Part shown: positions 26,671-35,773 of the stretch, piece after piece
Layout: the number at the start of each line of letters is the position of its first letter
How positions within the stretch are numbered: position 1 is the first letter of the stretch
Assembly: GCA_938002605.1 (NCBI GenBank)
Contig: CALLAF010000006.1
Location: 62,001 to 126,000, forward strand
DNA from: an uncultured Paracoccaceae bacterium
GTDB taxonomy: Bacteria > Pseudomonadota > Alphaproteobacteria > Rhodobacterales > Rhodobacteraceae
Length of the DNA stretch: 64,000 nucleotides
Direction: 5' to 3'
Made by a program: the position numbers and the translations under genes
The notes under the pieces: generated by a model
The model's database searches: none
Told to the model about the DNA's origin: nothing
What the model saw: only the letters and a program-made list of their open reading frames with translations

Positions 26671-28925
26671 TAGTCGACCTTGCAAGCGGCGATGACAGCC
26701 ATGTTCATGATATCGTTTACTGTAGAGACAGTTGAACAAATCTGAACCGGCTTGCCAACACCTGAAAGAATTGGACCGATGACCGTCGCCCCCGCCATTT
26801 CTTGCATCAGCTTGACAGAAATCGACGCAGAATGCCGCGCCGGCACCACAAGCACGTTCGCGGGGCCCGTCAGACGTGAGAACGGGTAATTTTCCTGCGC
26901 TTGCACATTAAGCGCCACATCGACGGTCATTTCGCCTTCATATTCGAAATCAACATTACGCCCATCAAGCACACTTGCTGCTTTGTGCATTTTTTCGGCC
27001 CGCTCAGACACAGGGTAGCCAAAGGTCGAGAACGACAAGAACGCAACACGCGGTTCAAGACCCAACGCACGTGCAACCGATGCTCCACGTTCCGCAATAT
27101 CGCCCAAATCTTGTTCATCCGGCCATTCATGTACCAACGTATCAGTGATTAAAACAATCCGACCTTTGTGTAATACAGCTGTAACACCAACCGCGCCGTC
27201 ATGGGGCTGCGCGTCAAACACGTGGTTAATCAGTTCTAGCACATGCGCCGATTTACGGGTCGCCCCGGTCACCATCCCATCTGCATGACCATGGGCGACC
27301 ATCAAAGCTGCAAAAACGTGGCGGTCACGGGCGGCAAGCCGGTGAATATCTTGACCATCATAGCCTTTGCGCTGCAACCGCGTGTTCAAAAACTGTTTGT
27401 AGGTCTCAAGATGATCCGTCGAAGCCGCGTTGACGACGGTCAATTCCGCAACAGCGTCAGCAAGCCCCTCGGCTGTCAATTTTTCAGCAACATCCGCGTC
27501 ACGCCCAACAACAAGCGCCTGACCAAGCCCAGCGCGCTGGTACATCACAGCAGCGCGCAAAACACGCGGATCGTCACCTTCTGCAAAAACGACGGTAGAC
27601 TGGTTTGCACGCGCACGGGCGTTCAAGCTGCGCAAGATCGACGCGGTCGGATCCATCCTGCCGATCAGCGTTGCCTCATATGCATCCATGTCGACAATCG
27701 GGCGACGCGCAACGCCGGTTTTCATGCCCGCACGCGCAACAGCCGTTGGGATACGGTGAATAAGGCGCGGGTCAAATGGTGTCGGAATGATGTAATCACG
27801 CCCAAAGGTCAGCTTTTTACCATAAGCCATGGCAACTTCGTCAGGGACATCTTCGCGGGCAAGGCCCGCCAATGCTTCGGCGCAGGCGATTTTCATTTCA
27901 TCGTTGATTGCGCGGGCATGGATATCGAGCGCACCACGAAACAGATAGGGAAAGCCCAATACGTTGTTCACTTGGTTTGGGTAATCGCTACGACCAGTCG
28001 CAACAATGGCATCTTCGCGAACGGCATGGGCGTCTTCGGGGGTGATTTCAGGATCAGGATTTGCCATCGCAAAAATCACGGGGTTAGGTGCCATGCTTTG
28101 CACCATTTTCTGCGTAACAGCCCCCTTTGCGCTAACGCCAAGGAAGACGTCGCAGCCTTCCATCGCATCTTCAAGCGTACGCGCATCCGTATGCGCGGCA
28201 TGGGTCGATTTCCATTGGTTCATACCTTCGGTACGGCCCTGATAAATAACGCCTTTGGTGTCGCACATGATGCAATTGTCGTGGGTTGCGCCCATTGATT
28301 TTAGTAGTTCTAGGCAAGCGATCCCTGCAGCACCCGCACCGTTTAACACGATTTTCACATCTTCAATTTTCTTTCCAGACAGATGCAACGCATTCAGCAA
28401 TCCCGCCGCACAAATCACCGCCGTTCCGTGCTGATCATCGTGGAAAACGGGGATATCCATTTCCTCTTTCAACCGTTGTTCGATGATAAAACACTCAGGC
28501 GCTTTAATATCTTCAAGGTTAATGCCGCCAAACGTCGGCCCCATCAGGCGTACCGCGTCACAAAAAGCATCCGGGTCTTCGGTGTCCAATTCAATGTCGA
28601 TCGAGTTCACATCGGCGAACCGTTTAAACAGCACTGATTTCCCTTCCATCACCGGCTTACCCGCCAGCGCACCAAGGTTCCCAAGACCCAAAACTGCGGT
28701 ACCATTGGACACAACCGCAACTAAGTTTCCCTTGTTGGTATAGTCGTAAGCCGTTGAGGGGTCTCTGTGAATTTCTTCGCAGGGGATCGCCACGCCTGGG
28801 GAATAAGCCAGCGACAAATCGCGCTGTGTCGTCATCGGCACAGTGGCCTGAATTTCCCATTTGCCCGAGTTCGGCTGCATATGGAACTGCAGCGCATCTT
28901 CGCGGGTCATTTTTGTTCTAGCCAT
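26670..28925 (-). CDS. maeB: NADP-dependent malic enzyme with phosphotransacetylase-like domain
   Basis: Oxidatively decarboxylates malate to pyruvate. The 751 residues combine an N-terminal malic enzyme domain (about 1-430, with SLAYSPGVA, FHDDQHGTA and GAGAAGIACLEL) and a C-terminal phosphotransacetylase-like domain (about 440-751, with FAEGDDPRVLRAA, YPVSERAEKMHKAA and ANVLVVPARHSASI), the usual alphaproteobacterial arrangement. The C-terminal domain is normally regulatory. I start at the ATG at 28925, preceded by GGGGG about 6 bases away; a longer frame to 28988 is open but unlike the family. Confidence 0.95.
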   Translation of the reverse strand: MARTKMTREDALQFHMQPNSGKWEIQATVPMTTQRDLSLAYSPGVAIPCEEIHRDPSTAYDYTNKGNLVAVVSNGTAVLGLGNLGALAGKPVMEGKSVLFKRFADVNSIDIELDTEDPDAFCDAVRLMGPTFGGINLEDIKAPECFIIEQRLKEEMDIPVFHDDQHGTAVICAAGLLNALHLSGKKIEDVKIVLNGAGAAGIACLELLKSMGATHDNCIMCDTKGVIYQGRTEGMNQWKSTHAAHTDARTLEDAMEGCDVFLGVSAKGAVTQKMVQSMAPNPVIFAMANPDPEITPEDAHAVREDAIVATGRSDYPNQVNNVLGFPYLFRGALDIHARAINDEMKIACAEALAGLAREDVPDEVAMAYGKKLTFGRDYIIPTPFDPRLIHRIPTAVARAGMKTGVARRPIVDMDAYEATLIGRMDPTASILRSLNARARANQSTVVFAEGDDPRVLRAAVMYQRAGLGQALVVGRDADVAEKLTAEGLADAVAELTVVNAASTDHLETYKQFLNTRLQRKGYDGQDIHRLAARDRHVFAALMVAHGHADGMVTGATRKSAHVLELINHVFDAQPHDGAVGVTAVLHKGRIVLITDTLVHEWPDEQDLGDIAERGASVARALGLEPRVAFLSFSTFGYPVSERAEKMHKAASVLDGRNVDFEYEGEMTVDVALNVQAQENYPFSRLTGPANVLVVPARHSASISVKLMQEMAGATVIGPILSGVGKPVQICSTVSTVNDIMNMAVIAACKVD

Positions 28926-29048
28926 GGTATCCCCCAATTTAGTTCGACATTCATAACGGTTTCTCGAATGAACCCGCAACGGGTTCATTTCGGGGTTTCG
29001 TCGCTAACATCGGCTCGGTAATGTCGCCTCGATGATGCGGGGGCATGA

Positions 29049-31676
29049 ATGAGCACCAATAAATCCAGCGTAACGCCCATGATGGCGCAATTCCTAGAGA
29101 TCAAGGCAGAGCATCCCGATGCCCTGCTGTTCTACAGAATGGGTGATTTTTACGAGATGTTCTTTGATGATGCGATTGCCGCAGCCGAAGCCTTGGACAT
29201 CGCATTAACCAAACGCGGCAAGCACAACGGCGAGGACATCCCGATGTGTGGCGTACCGCATCACGCCGCCGAAGGATATTTTTTGACGCTCATCCGCAAA
29301 GGTTTCCGCGTCGCCGTTTGCGAACAAATGGAAAGCCCCGCCGAAGCCAAAAAGCGCGGCTATAAAGCCGTGGTCAAACGCGAGGTCGTGCGCCTTGTTA
29401 CCCCCGGCACATTGACCGAGGATTCACTGCTGGATGCACGGCGCCATAACTATCTTGCGGCCTATGCTGTGATACGTGATCAGCGCGCGCTGGCATGGGT
29501 GGATATTTCTACCGGTGCATTTCACGTGATGCCTTGTAGCGGGGCGCAGCTAGGGCCTGAGCTTGCGCGTCTAACCCCGCGTGAAGTGATCGTGATTGAC
29601 GGAAACGATACAGGTTGGGCTGAAATAGTCTCTGAAAATGGTGCAACTATCACCACCTTAGGGGCCGCTGCCTTTGACAGTACATCAGGCGAAAAGCGGC
29701 TGTGTGGTCTGTATAAAGTTGGGTCATTAGACGCGTTTGGCGGTTTCTCACGCGTTGAAATTTCCGCCATGTCCGCGGTCGCAGAATATCTTGATATCAC
29801 CCAGCGTGGGAACCTACCGTTGCTACGTCCGCCAATTCAAGAAGGGCAATCTGCTGCTATGCAGATTGACGCCGCAACCCGGCGCTCGCTTGAGCTTACT
29901 CAAGCGATGAATGGCGGCAAGCAAGGGTCGCTTTTGCACTGTATTGATCGGACCGTAACGGCTGGTGGCGCGCGCTTGCTAGAACGGCGTTTGTCATCGC
30001 CCGCTTGCGCCCTGCCCGCCATCCATGCCCGACAAGATTGCGTTGAATTTTTAACTAAAAATACACGACTGACCGCAGATATCCGTGATCAATTGCGCAG
30101 CGTGCATGATCTTGATCGGGCGTTGTCGCGTTTGGCGCTTGATCGCGGCGGTCCGCGCGATATGGCCGCCATTCGAAACACATTGGGACAGGCCGCAGCG
30201 CTATCCACACTTATGACCGATGATCTGCCTGCCATTCTATCCGAGGCTGGCCGAGATTTCACAGGTCACGACACGCTCTTGGAGCTGCTAGATGAGGCGT
30301 TGATCGCCGATCCCCCGCTATTGTCGCGCGACGGCGGGTTTATCGCACCCGGCTTTAACGACGAGCTTGATGAGGTGCGCAAGCTACGTGATGAAGGCCG
30401 ATCAGTTATTGCCACGATGCAGGCGCAGTTTATTGAGCTTTCAGGCATCGCGTCATTGAAGATCAAACATAACAACGTGCTGGGTTATTTCATTGAAACA
30501 ACGGCAACCCATGCCGAAAAAATGCTTGCAGCCCCGCTGAACGAAACCTTCATTCATCGCCAAACCACCGCCAATCAGGTGCGGTTCACAACCGTTGAAC
30601 TATCAGAAATCGAAACGCGGATTCTAAACGCAGGCGGGCGGGCGCTTGAGATTGAAAAGAGACTCTATTTAAGCCTAACTCAGTCCATTTTGGCTCAATC
30701 TGGACCGCTGGGCGCGCTTGCGCGGGCCTTAGCTGAATTTGATTTGGCGGCGTCGCTCGCGCATTTGGCTGTGGCTGAAAACTGGACCCGGCCCATTGTC
30801 GACGACAGCCGCGCGTTTGAGATCACGGGCGGGCGCCACCCTGTCGTAGAGGCGGCTTTGCAAAAATCGGGGCAGCCATTTATCGCAAATGATTGTGGTC
30901 TGACTGACGCACCTATTTGGCTACTGACCGGGCCGAACATGGCGGGTAAATCGACCTTCCTGCGCCAAAATGCACTGCTTGCGATCCTTGCGCAGATGGG
31001 TGCATTTGTGCCCGCCGCAAAGGCGCATATAGGCACTGTTAGCCAGATTTTCAGCCGTGTCGGCGCATCAGATGATCTGGCGCGTGGCAGGTCCACATTC
31101 ATGGTCGAAATGGTTGAAACCGCTGCGATCCTGAACCAAGCCGACGATCGCGCTTTGGTCATATTAGATGAAATTGGCCGCGGTACAGCCACTTATGACG
31201 GGCTTTCGATTGCTTGGGCCACATTAGAACATCTGCACGATGTGAACCGCTGTCGGGCTTTGTTTGCGACGCATTACCACGAAATGTCTGCCCTTTCGAA
31301 CAAACTGGATGGCGTCGAGAACGCGACCGTGACCGTTAAGGAATGGGACGGCGATGTGATTTTTCTGCACGAGGTCAAACGCGGGACAGCTGATCGTAGC
31401 TACGGTGTACAGGTCGCGCGTCTTGCCGGGTTGCCATCCGCAGTGGTCGCGCGGGCCAAGGTCGTGTTGGAGGCGTTAGAACAGGGTGAACGCGAAGGCG
31501 GCACCGCGCAAAAAGCGTTAATCGACGATCTGCCACTGTTTTCGGCAACCCCTGCGCCTGCCCCCGTGCAAGCCAAAGAATCCGAGGTTGAGGCACGATT
31601 GAAAGACGTTCTTCCGGATGAGCTTACCCCCAAAGACGCGCTCGCGCTGATCTATGAGCTACGTGGAATGGTGTAG
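29049..31676 (+). CDS. mutS: DNA mismatch repair protein MutS
   Basis: Recognises mismatches and starts methyl-independent or MutL-dependent repair. The 875 residues include the mismatch-contacting FYEMF motif near 34, the ATPase Walker A GPNMAGKST (about 624-632), signature RGRSTFMVEM and Walker B VILDEIGRGTATYDG, then the FATHYHEM loop. It ends with a C-terminal dimer or tetramer region carrying LTPKDALALIYEL. It starts at the ATG at 29049 and directly abuts the convergent TPM gene with no spacer (31676/31677). Confidence 0.97.
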   Translation: MSTNKSSVTPMMAQFLEIKAEHPDALLFYRMGDFYEMFFDDAIAAAEALDIALTKRGKHNGEDIPMCGVPHHAAEGYFLTLIRKGFRVAVCEQMESPAEAKKRGYKAVVKREVVRLVTPGTLTEDSLLDARRHNYLAAYAVIRDQRALAWVDISTGAFHVMPCSGAQLGPELARLTPREVIVIDGNDTGWAEIVSENGATITTLGAAAFDSTSGEKRLCGLYKVGSLDAFGGFSRVEISAMSAVAEYLDITQRGNLPLLRPPIQEGQSAAMQIDAATRRSLELTQAMNGGKQGSLLHCIDRTVTAGGARLLERRLSSPACALPAIHARQDCVEFLTKNTRLTADIRDQLRSVHDLDRALSRLALDRGGPRDMAAIRNTLGQAAALSTLMTDDLPAILSEAGRDFTGHDTLLELLDEALIADPPLLSRDGGFIAPGFNDELDEVRKLRDEGRSVIATMQAQFIELSGIASLKIKHNNVLGYFIETTATHAEKMLAAPLNETFIHRQTTANQVRFTTVELSEIETRILNAGGRALEIEKRLYLSLTQSILAQSGPLGALARALAEFDLAASLAHLAVAENWTRPIVDDSRAFEITGGRHPVVEAALQKSGQPFIANDCGLTDAPIWLLTGPNMAGKSTFLRQNALLAILAQMGAFVPAAKAHIGTVSQIFSRVGASDDLARGRSTFMVEMVETAAILNQADDRALVILDEIGRGTATYDGLSIAWATLEHLHDVNRCRALFATHYHEMSALSNKLDGVENATVTVKEWDGDVIFLHEVKRGTADRSYGVQVARLAGLPSAVVARAKVVLEALEQGEREGGTAQKALIDDLPLFSATPAPAPVQAKESEVEARLKDVLPDELTPKDALALIYELRGMV

Positions 31677-32714
31677 CTACCAGCTACCACTTGCGCCGCC
31701 CCCGCTGGACCGTCCACCACCGCGCGATCCGCTGCTACTAGACCGCGTTTTTTGCGGAATTGTCGAGATAACCGAATAGCCTGCATGGCAATGGCGACAA
31801 TTATAGTAGGTTTCGCGCAATCCCGATGATGAATAAGTCGCGTGGCGGATGACGTGGCTTTTGCCCGTTACCGTATTGTAGCCGCATTCGCGACAGGCAC
31901 CGAATTTGGTAAAAAACGCCTTATAGGATTCGATTTCGATATGGTCGCATTTGGTGCAGAACCAAACGTCATGATCAACGCTTGCAAGATGTTCTTCTGC
32001 GATTTGGCCGGAAGAAAGCTGTTCGTCTTCGGTTTCTTCAAGGTATTTTCGCAATCGCGAGCCATCAACAGGGCAGTTGCGCGGTGCATTCCGACGCAAA
32101 CGGCGATAAAATTTCCGGCCAAGGTTTACCGCTAGAATTAGGATAGAAACGACGCCAGCAATGACAAATACGATGAACGCTCTGGCTTTTTCACCAACTT
32201 TTTCCACGAAAGACTGTGGTTCAATGTTTCCCGTGACATGGGCGATTACCGCGTCGACCCCGGCTGCAATGCCATCAGCATAGGCATCACGCTTGAACTG
32301 CGGAACAATTACATCGTCTATAATGCGCTGTATTGGCGCGTTTAACGTACTGCCATAACCTGCACCGACCTCAATGCGCAGTTCGCGATCAAAGCGGGAA
32401 ACCAGCAGCAACAAGCCATCATTGCGGTCGGCGTCGCCAATACCCCAAGCGTTGAAAAGCCCCGTTGCGAAAGGCTCAATCGCGCCGCTATGGCCATAAT
32501 CGGACATCGTGTTGATTGTCAGAACCGTGAATTCGACACCGTCATCGGCGCGAAACCTGCGCAGGTGGTTACGTAGTTGGGATTCTTGGGCATGATCCAG
32601 CAGATCGGCGTAGTCGTTTACATATAGATCTTGGTCTTCCGGGTAGATCTGCGCAATCGCCGGGCCAATACAAAAAAGCAGGGCAAACAGCCCTGCTTTG
32701 ATGCGATTTATGAT
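31677..32714 (-). CDS. TPM-domain membrane protein with glycine/serine tail; non-canonical start
   Basis: The chain has a signal-like region, a TPM domain (YVNDYADLL to VLTINTMSDYG, then FNAWGIGD and GLLLLVSRFDRELRIEVGAGYG), a membrane helix, a cysteine-rich part (CPVDGSR, CTKC, CREC, CRHC) and a Gly/Ser-rich tail ending GGGASGSW. The first ATG/GTG/TTG in frame is at 32507, which would delete the first third of the TPM domain and the signal. Upstream codons read RIKAGLFALLFCIGPAIAQ, a good signal peptide, back to ATC at 32714 which overlaps the grpE stop (TAATC). No standard start occurs before the upstream stop. I therefore extend it to 32714 with low confidence in the exact start; length would be 345 residues. 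Confidence 0.72.
   Translation of the reverse strand: MINRIKAGLFALLFCIGPAIAQIYPEDQDLYVNDYADLLDHAQESQLRNHLRRFRADDGVEFTVLTINTMSDYGHSGAIEPFATGLFNAWGIGDADRNDGLLLLVSRFDRELRIEVGAGYGSTLNAPIQRIIDDVIVPQFKRDAYADGIAAGVDAVIAHVTGNIEPQSFVEKVGEKARAFIVFVIAGVVSILILAVNLGRKFYRRLRRNAPRNCPVDGSRLRKYLEETEDEQLSSGQIAEEHLASVDHDVWFCTKCDHIEIESYKAFFTKFGACRECGYNTVTGKSHVIRHATYSSSGLRETYYNCRHCHAGYSVISTIPQKTRSSSSGSRGGGRSSGGGASGSW
32672..32699 (-). terminator. Intrinsic terminator of grpE, inside the TPM signal-peptide codons
   Basis: Read on the minus strand, AAAGCAGGGC and GCCCTGCTTT form a perfect 10-base stem (32690-32699 with 32675-32684) around a 5-base loop, followed by a run of T (32672-32677). It starts 15 bases after the grpE stop. 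The same bases in frame encode KAGLFALLF of the downstream protein. Confidence 0.8.
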
Positions 32715-33265
32715 TAAGCAGGTGTCGATGACACGCCAACTTGTGCAGCGCGTAGCAAACGATCGTGCAGCATAAAGCCCTCAGCGACGACCTGAATGAT
32801 GTCGCCAGCTTTGGTGCCCGGTAGTGGTGCCTCGAACATCGCTTGGTGGATTTTTGGGTCGAATTTATCGCCAACTTCGGGAACGATGGGATCAATCCCG
32901 TGTTTCTTAAAGACGCTAATCAATTCGCGCATCGTCAATTCAACACCTTCAAGCAAGGCTGCGTTCGTTTCCTTGTCTGCATCCTCGGACGACTGCAAAG
33001 CACGGCGCATGTTATCGTAGACGGGCAACATATCGCGGGCCAGTTTTGACCCACCATAGTTTTCAGCCTCGCGGCGATCACGATCAGAGCGTTTGCGCAT
33101 GTTTTCAGCGTCCGCCAAGGCACGCATAAACTTGTCTTTGAATTCGTCACGCTCTGCACGTAGCGCTTCAATTTCTTCGAAACCAGCTTCCGCAGCAAGC
33201 TCCATTTCATCGCCTTCAGCCGCGAGTTCATCAAGACTTTGCAGTTGCTCTTCGTTGTCAGCCAT
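32714..33265 (-). CDS. grpE: Nucleotide exchange factor GrpE
   Basis: Releases ADP from DnaK. The 183 residues have an acidic, coiled-coil N-terminal half (about 5-70, with EEIEALRAERDEFKDKFMRA) and the C-terminal beta domain with GVELTMRELISVFKKHGI and HQAMFEAP. I use the ATG at 33265, with an AGGA site about 8 bases upstream; the preceding TTG is in frame but less likely. It follows hrcA by 12 bases in the same direction, the usual heat-shock pairing. dnaK and dnaJ are not in the window. Confidence 0.95.
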   Translation of the reverse strand: MADNEEQLQSLDELAAEGDEMELAAEAGFEEIEALRAERDEFKDKFMRALADAENMRKRSDRDRREAENYGGSKLARDMLPVYDNMRRALQSSEDADKETNAALLEGVELTMRELISVFKKHGIDPIVPEVGDKFDPKIHQAMFEAPLPGTKAGDIIQVVAEGFMLHDRLLRAAQVGVSSTPA

Positions 33266-33277
33266 CAATTTTTTCCT

Positions 33278-34342
33278 TTAGGAGCGGTCAGCGACAAGTT
33301 TGCCGATCCGCTGTGCGGTATAGTTCACAATTGGGACGATACGCCCATAGTTCAGGCGGGTCGGACCAATGACGCCCACGGCGCCAATTATCTTACGGTC
33401 GGCGTTCATATAAGGTGAAACGACCAAAGAGGAACCCGAAAGTGAGAACAATTTGTTCTCAGAGCCAATAAAAATGCGTACACCGTCGCCATCTTCGGCC
33501 AAATCGAGGAATTGCGCGATATCGCGCTTGCGTTCAAGGTCATCAAACAAGGTTCGAATCCGGGCAAGGTCGGCTTCGTTTTCACCATCGGCAAGCAGGT
33601 TCCCGCGGCCGCGCACGATAAGACGCTCGCTTTGCTCACCTTCATTTTCCCAAAGCGCATAGCCATTTTCGACCAGATCAGCGGCAAGGCTATCGATTTC
33701 CTGACGGCGCGCCGCAATTTCCCGCGAGATTACATTGCCTAACTCGGATAGCGTGTGCCCTTCGGCAATCGCATTCAGGAAATTTGCGGCTTCGCGCATG
33801 GAAGACGGGGTTTGGCCAGCGGGTGGCGTGAAAATCCGGTTTTCTACATGGCCATCGGCAAACACCAACACCACAAGCGCGCGTTCACGTGACAGCGAAA
33901 CAAAATCAATATGTTTGATTGCCGCTTCATGTTTTGGCGTCAAAACAAGGCTGGCCCCGTGGGTCACACCCGAAAGCGCCTGCCCCACCTGATCCAACAC
34001 AGACGCCACGTCATTGTCATTTCCACCTAAAGTCCGGTCAATGGTTTGGCGGTCTTTACCATCCAAATCGCCAACCTCAAGTAGGCCATCAACGAACATC
34101 CGCAGCCCTAGCTGCGTCGGAATCCGGCCCGCACTAACATGGGGGCTATCAAGTAAACCAAGGTATTCAAGATCTTGCATCACATTTCGGATCGTTGCTG
34201 CGCTTACTTTTTCAGTGAAATCACGGGTCAACGTGCGCGAGCCAACCGGGTCACCGCTTTCGAGGTATCCTTCGACCACACGGCGGAATACCTCGCGGGA
34301 TCGGTCGTTCATATCGGCAATGTTAGGCGTTTGGTCAGACAT
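33278..34342 (-). CDS. hrcA: Heat-inducible transcriptional repressor HrcA
   Basis: Represses chaperone operons by binding CIRCE elements. The 354 residues show the winged helix (REVFRRVVEGYLESGDPVGS and AATIRNVMQDLEYLGLL) and the HVSAGRIPTQLGLRMFVDGLL family signature, then the GAF-like dimer domain. The start is the ATG at 34342, with GAGG 5 bases upstream. I find no CIRCE-type inverted repeat beside it, so autoregulation is not supported from this sequence. It is divergent from rph over 115 bases. Confidence 0.95.
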   Translation of the reverse strand: MSDQTPNIADMNDRSREVFRRVVEGYLESGDPVGSRTLTRDFTEKVSAATIRNVMQDLEYLGLLDSPHVSAGRIPTQLGLRMFVDGLLEVGDLDGKDRQTIDRTLGGNDNDVASVLDQVGQALSGVTHGASLVLTPKHEAAIKHIDFVSLSRERALVVLVFADGHVENRIFTPPAGQTPSSMREAANFLNAIAEGHTLSELGNVISREIAARRQEIDSLAADLVENGYALWENEGEQSERLIVRGRGNLLADGENEADLARIRTLFDDLERKRDIAQFLDLAEDGDGVRIFIGSENKLFSLSGSSLVVSPYMNADRKIIGAVGVIGPTRLNYGRIVPIVNYTAQRIGKLVADRS

Positions 34343-34457
34343 CTGATCCTCGGGTGAAGGCAGCGCAATTAAAACCAACTCTGCCTCGGCGTCAATCGGG
34401 GTTGGATTTCACATGTGGGCAGCGTATCCCAATCAAGAAATCAAAAGGAGTAACCCG

Positions 34458-35165
34458 ATGCGCCCATCTGGACGTCAAACGAACGAAATGCGTGAAATTT
34501 CCATCGAAACTGATGTAACCATGCATGCGGAAGGCTCTTGTTTGATCAAATGCGGTAACACACATGTTTTATGCACCGCGACAATTGATGCCCGCGTGCC
34601 GCCGTTTTTGAAGAATTCCGGACTGGGCTGGGTCACTGCCGAATACGGGATGCTCCCGCGCGCAACCAACACGCGGATACGCCGCGAGGCTAAGAACGGT
34701 CAATCGGGCCGTACCCAAGAAATTCAAAGGCTTATTGGGCGGTCTCTGCGTGCTGGGGTTGATCGCGTGGCTTTGGGCGAACGTCAAATCATCGTCGATT
34801 GCGATGTCATTCAAGCAGATGGAGGGACACGTTGTGCGTCGATCACTGGTGGTTGGGTTGCGTTGAAATTGGCCGTGCAAAAGCTGATGAAAGCCGGTGA
34901 TGTGATTTCTGATCCGCTGGTTGATCCGGTCGCCGCGATTTCTTGCGGTATTTATGCCGGACAAGAGGTGCTTGATCTTGATTACCCCGAAGATAGCGAA
35001 GCAGGCGTCGATGGAAACTTTGTTATGACAGGCGGAAAACTGGTCGAAGTACAAATGTCAGCCGAAGGTTCTACCTATTCACGTGCACAAATGGATGCGC
35101 TTTTGGATCTTGCTGAAAAGGGCGTGTCAGAATTGACCGCCGCGCAATTGGCCGCGGTCAGCTGA
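34458..35165 (+). CDS. rph: Ribonuclease PH
   Basis: Phosphorolytic 3'-5' exoribonuclease for tRNA maturation. The 235 residues contain [12 protein letters not shown] at the start, [31 protein letters not shown], and ISCGIYAG near the C terminus. The ATG at 34458 follows a clear AAGGAG site (7 bases); the frame is open to 34413 without need. The stop TGA shares its A with the rdgB ATG. Confidence 0.97.
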   Translation: MRPSGRQTNEMREISIETDVTMHAEGSCLIKCGNTHVLCTATIDARVPPFLKNSGLGWVTAEYGMLPRATNTRIRREAKNGQSGRTQEIQRLIGRSLRAGVDRVALGERQIIVDCDVIQADGGTRCASITGGWVALKLAVQKLMKAGDVISDPLVDPVAAISCGIYAGQEVLDLDYPEDSEAGVDGNFVMTGGKLVEVQMSAEGSTYSRAQMDALLDLAEKGVSELTAAQLAAVS

Positions 35166-35773
35166 TGCGCAAATTTAGTGAAAAAGAACTGGTCATAGCG
35201 ACCCATAACAAAGGGAAGCTGGAAGAGATTGCTGATCTTTTGCAGCCCTATGGTATATCGCTGACATCAAACGATGATCACGGACTTCCTGAACCCGATG
35301 AAACAGAAACGACATTTGTAGGCAACGCACGAATTAAGGCACATGCTGCCGCCAAAGCAACAGGTTTACCTGCGCTTGCGGATGACAGTGGCATCGAGAT
35401 CGACGGGCTAAATGGGGCTCCAGGTGTTTATACCGCTGACTGGGCTGAAACCCCCAATGGTCGCGATTTTGTTATGGCAATGGAGCGAAGTTGGGCAGAG
35501 TTAGAGTCTGTTTCAGCGCCTTATCCACGCACCGCGCGGTTTTGCTGTACGTTGGTTCTGGCATGGCCTGACGGGCATGATGAGGTGTTTCCGGGTGTGA
35601 TGCCAGGGCAAATTGTCTGGCCAATGCGCGGCGATCAAGGGCATGGATATGATCCAATTTTCCAACCAGATGGATACGACATTACATTTGGTGAAATGGA
35701 TCGTTGGGAAAAAAACAAGATTAGCCACCGCGCCGACGCGTTCCAAAAACTGATCGCGGGTTGCTTTGCGTGA
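35165..35773 (+). CDS. rdgB: XTP/dITP pyrophosphatase (non-canonical purine NTP hydrolase)
   Basis: Removes dITP, XTP and similar damaged nucleotides. The 202 residues carry the substrate loop ATHNKGKLEEI, ADDSGIEIDGL with the catalytic Asp, and GHGYDPIFQPDGYD. It is tied to rph by a one-base overlap (TGATG) and to hemW by 8 bases, so rph-rdgB-hemW form one operon on the plus strand. Confidence 0.96.
   Translation: MRKFSEKELVIATHNKGKLEEIADLLQPYGISLTSNDDHGLPEPDETETTFVGNARIKAHAAAKATGLPALADDSGIEIDGLNGAPGVYTADWAETPNGRDFVMAMERSWAELESVSAPYPRTARFCCTLVLAWPDGHDEVFPGVMPGQIVWPMRGDQGHGYDPIFQPDGYDITFGEMDRWEKNKISHRADAFQKLIAGCFA

Noticed and set aside
27243-28298. Long open frame of 351 codons on the plus strand
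   Set aside because: It is antisense to maeB, whose domains are clear; composition is that of a shadow frame with no family resemblance.
29521-29535. Partial parS-like TTTCACGTGA in mutS
   Set aside because: Only one half matches the 16-base consensus; the other half diverges.
32569-32895. 108-codon frame on the minus strand upstream of the TPM gene
   Set aside because: Wrong frame for TPM and overlaps grpE; no similarity to known proteins.
33551-33562. GGTTCGAATCCG, like a tRNA T-loop
   Set aside because: It lies inside hrcA codons; no acceptor stem, anticodon arm or CCA context fits around it.
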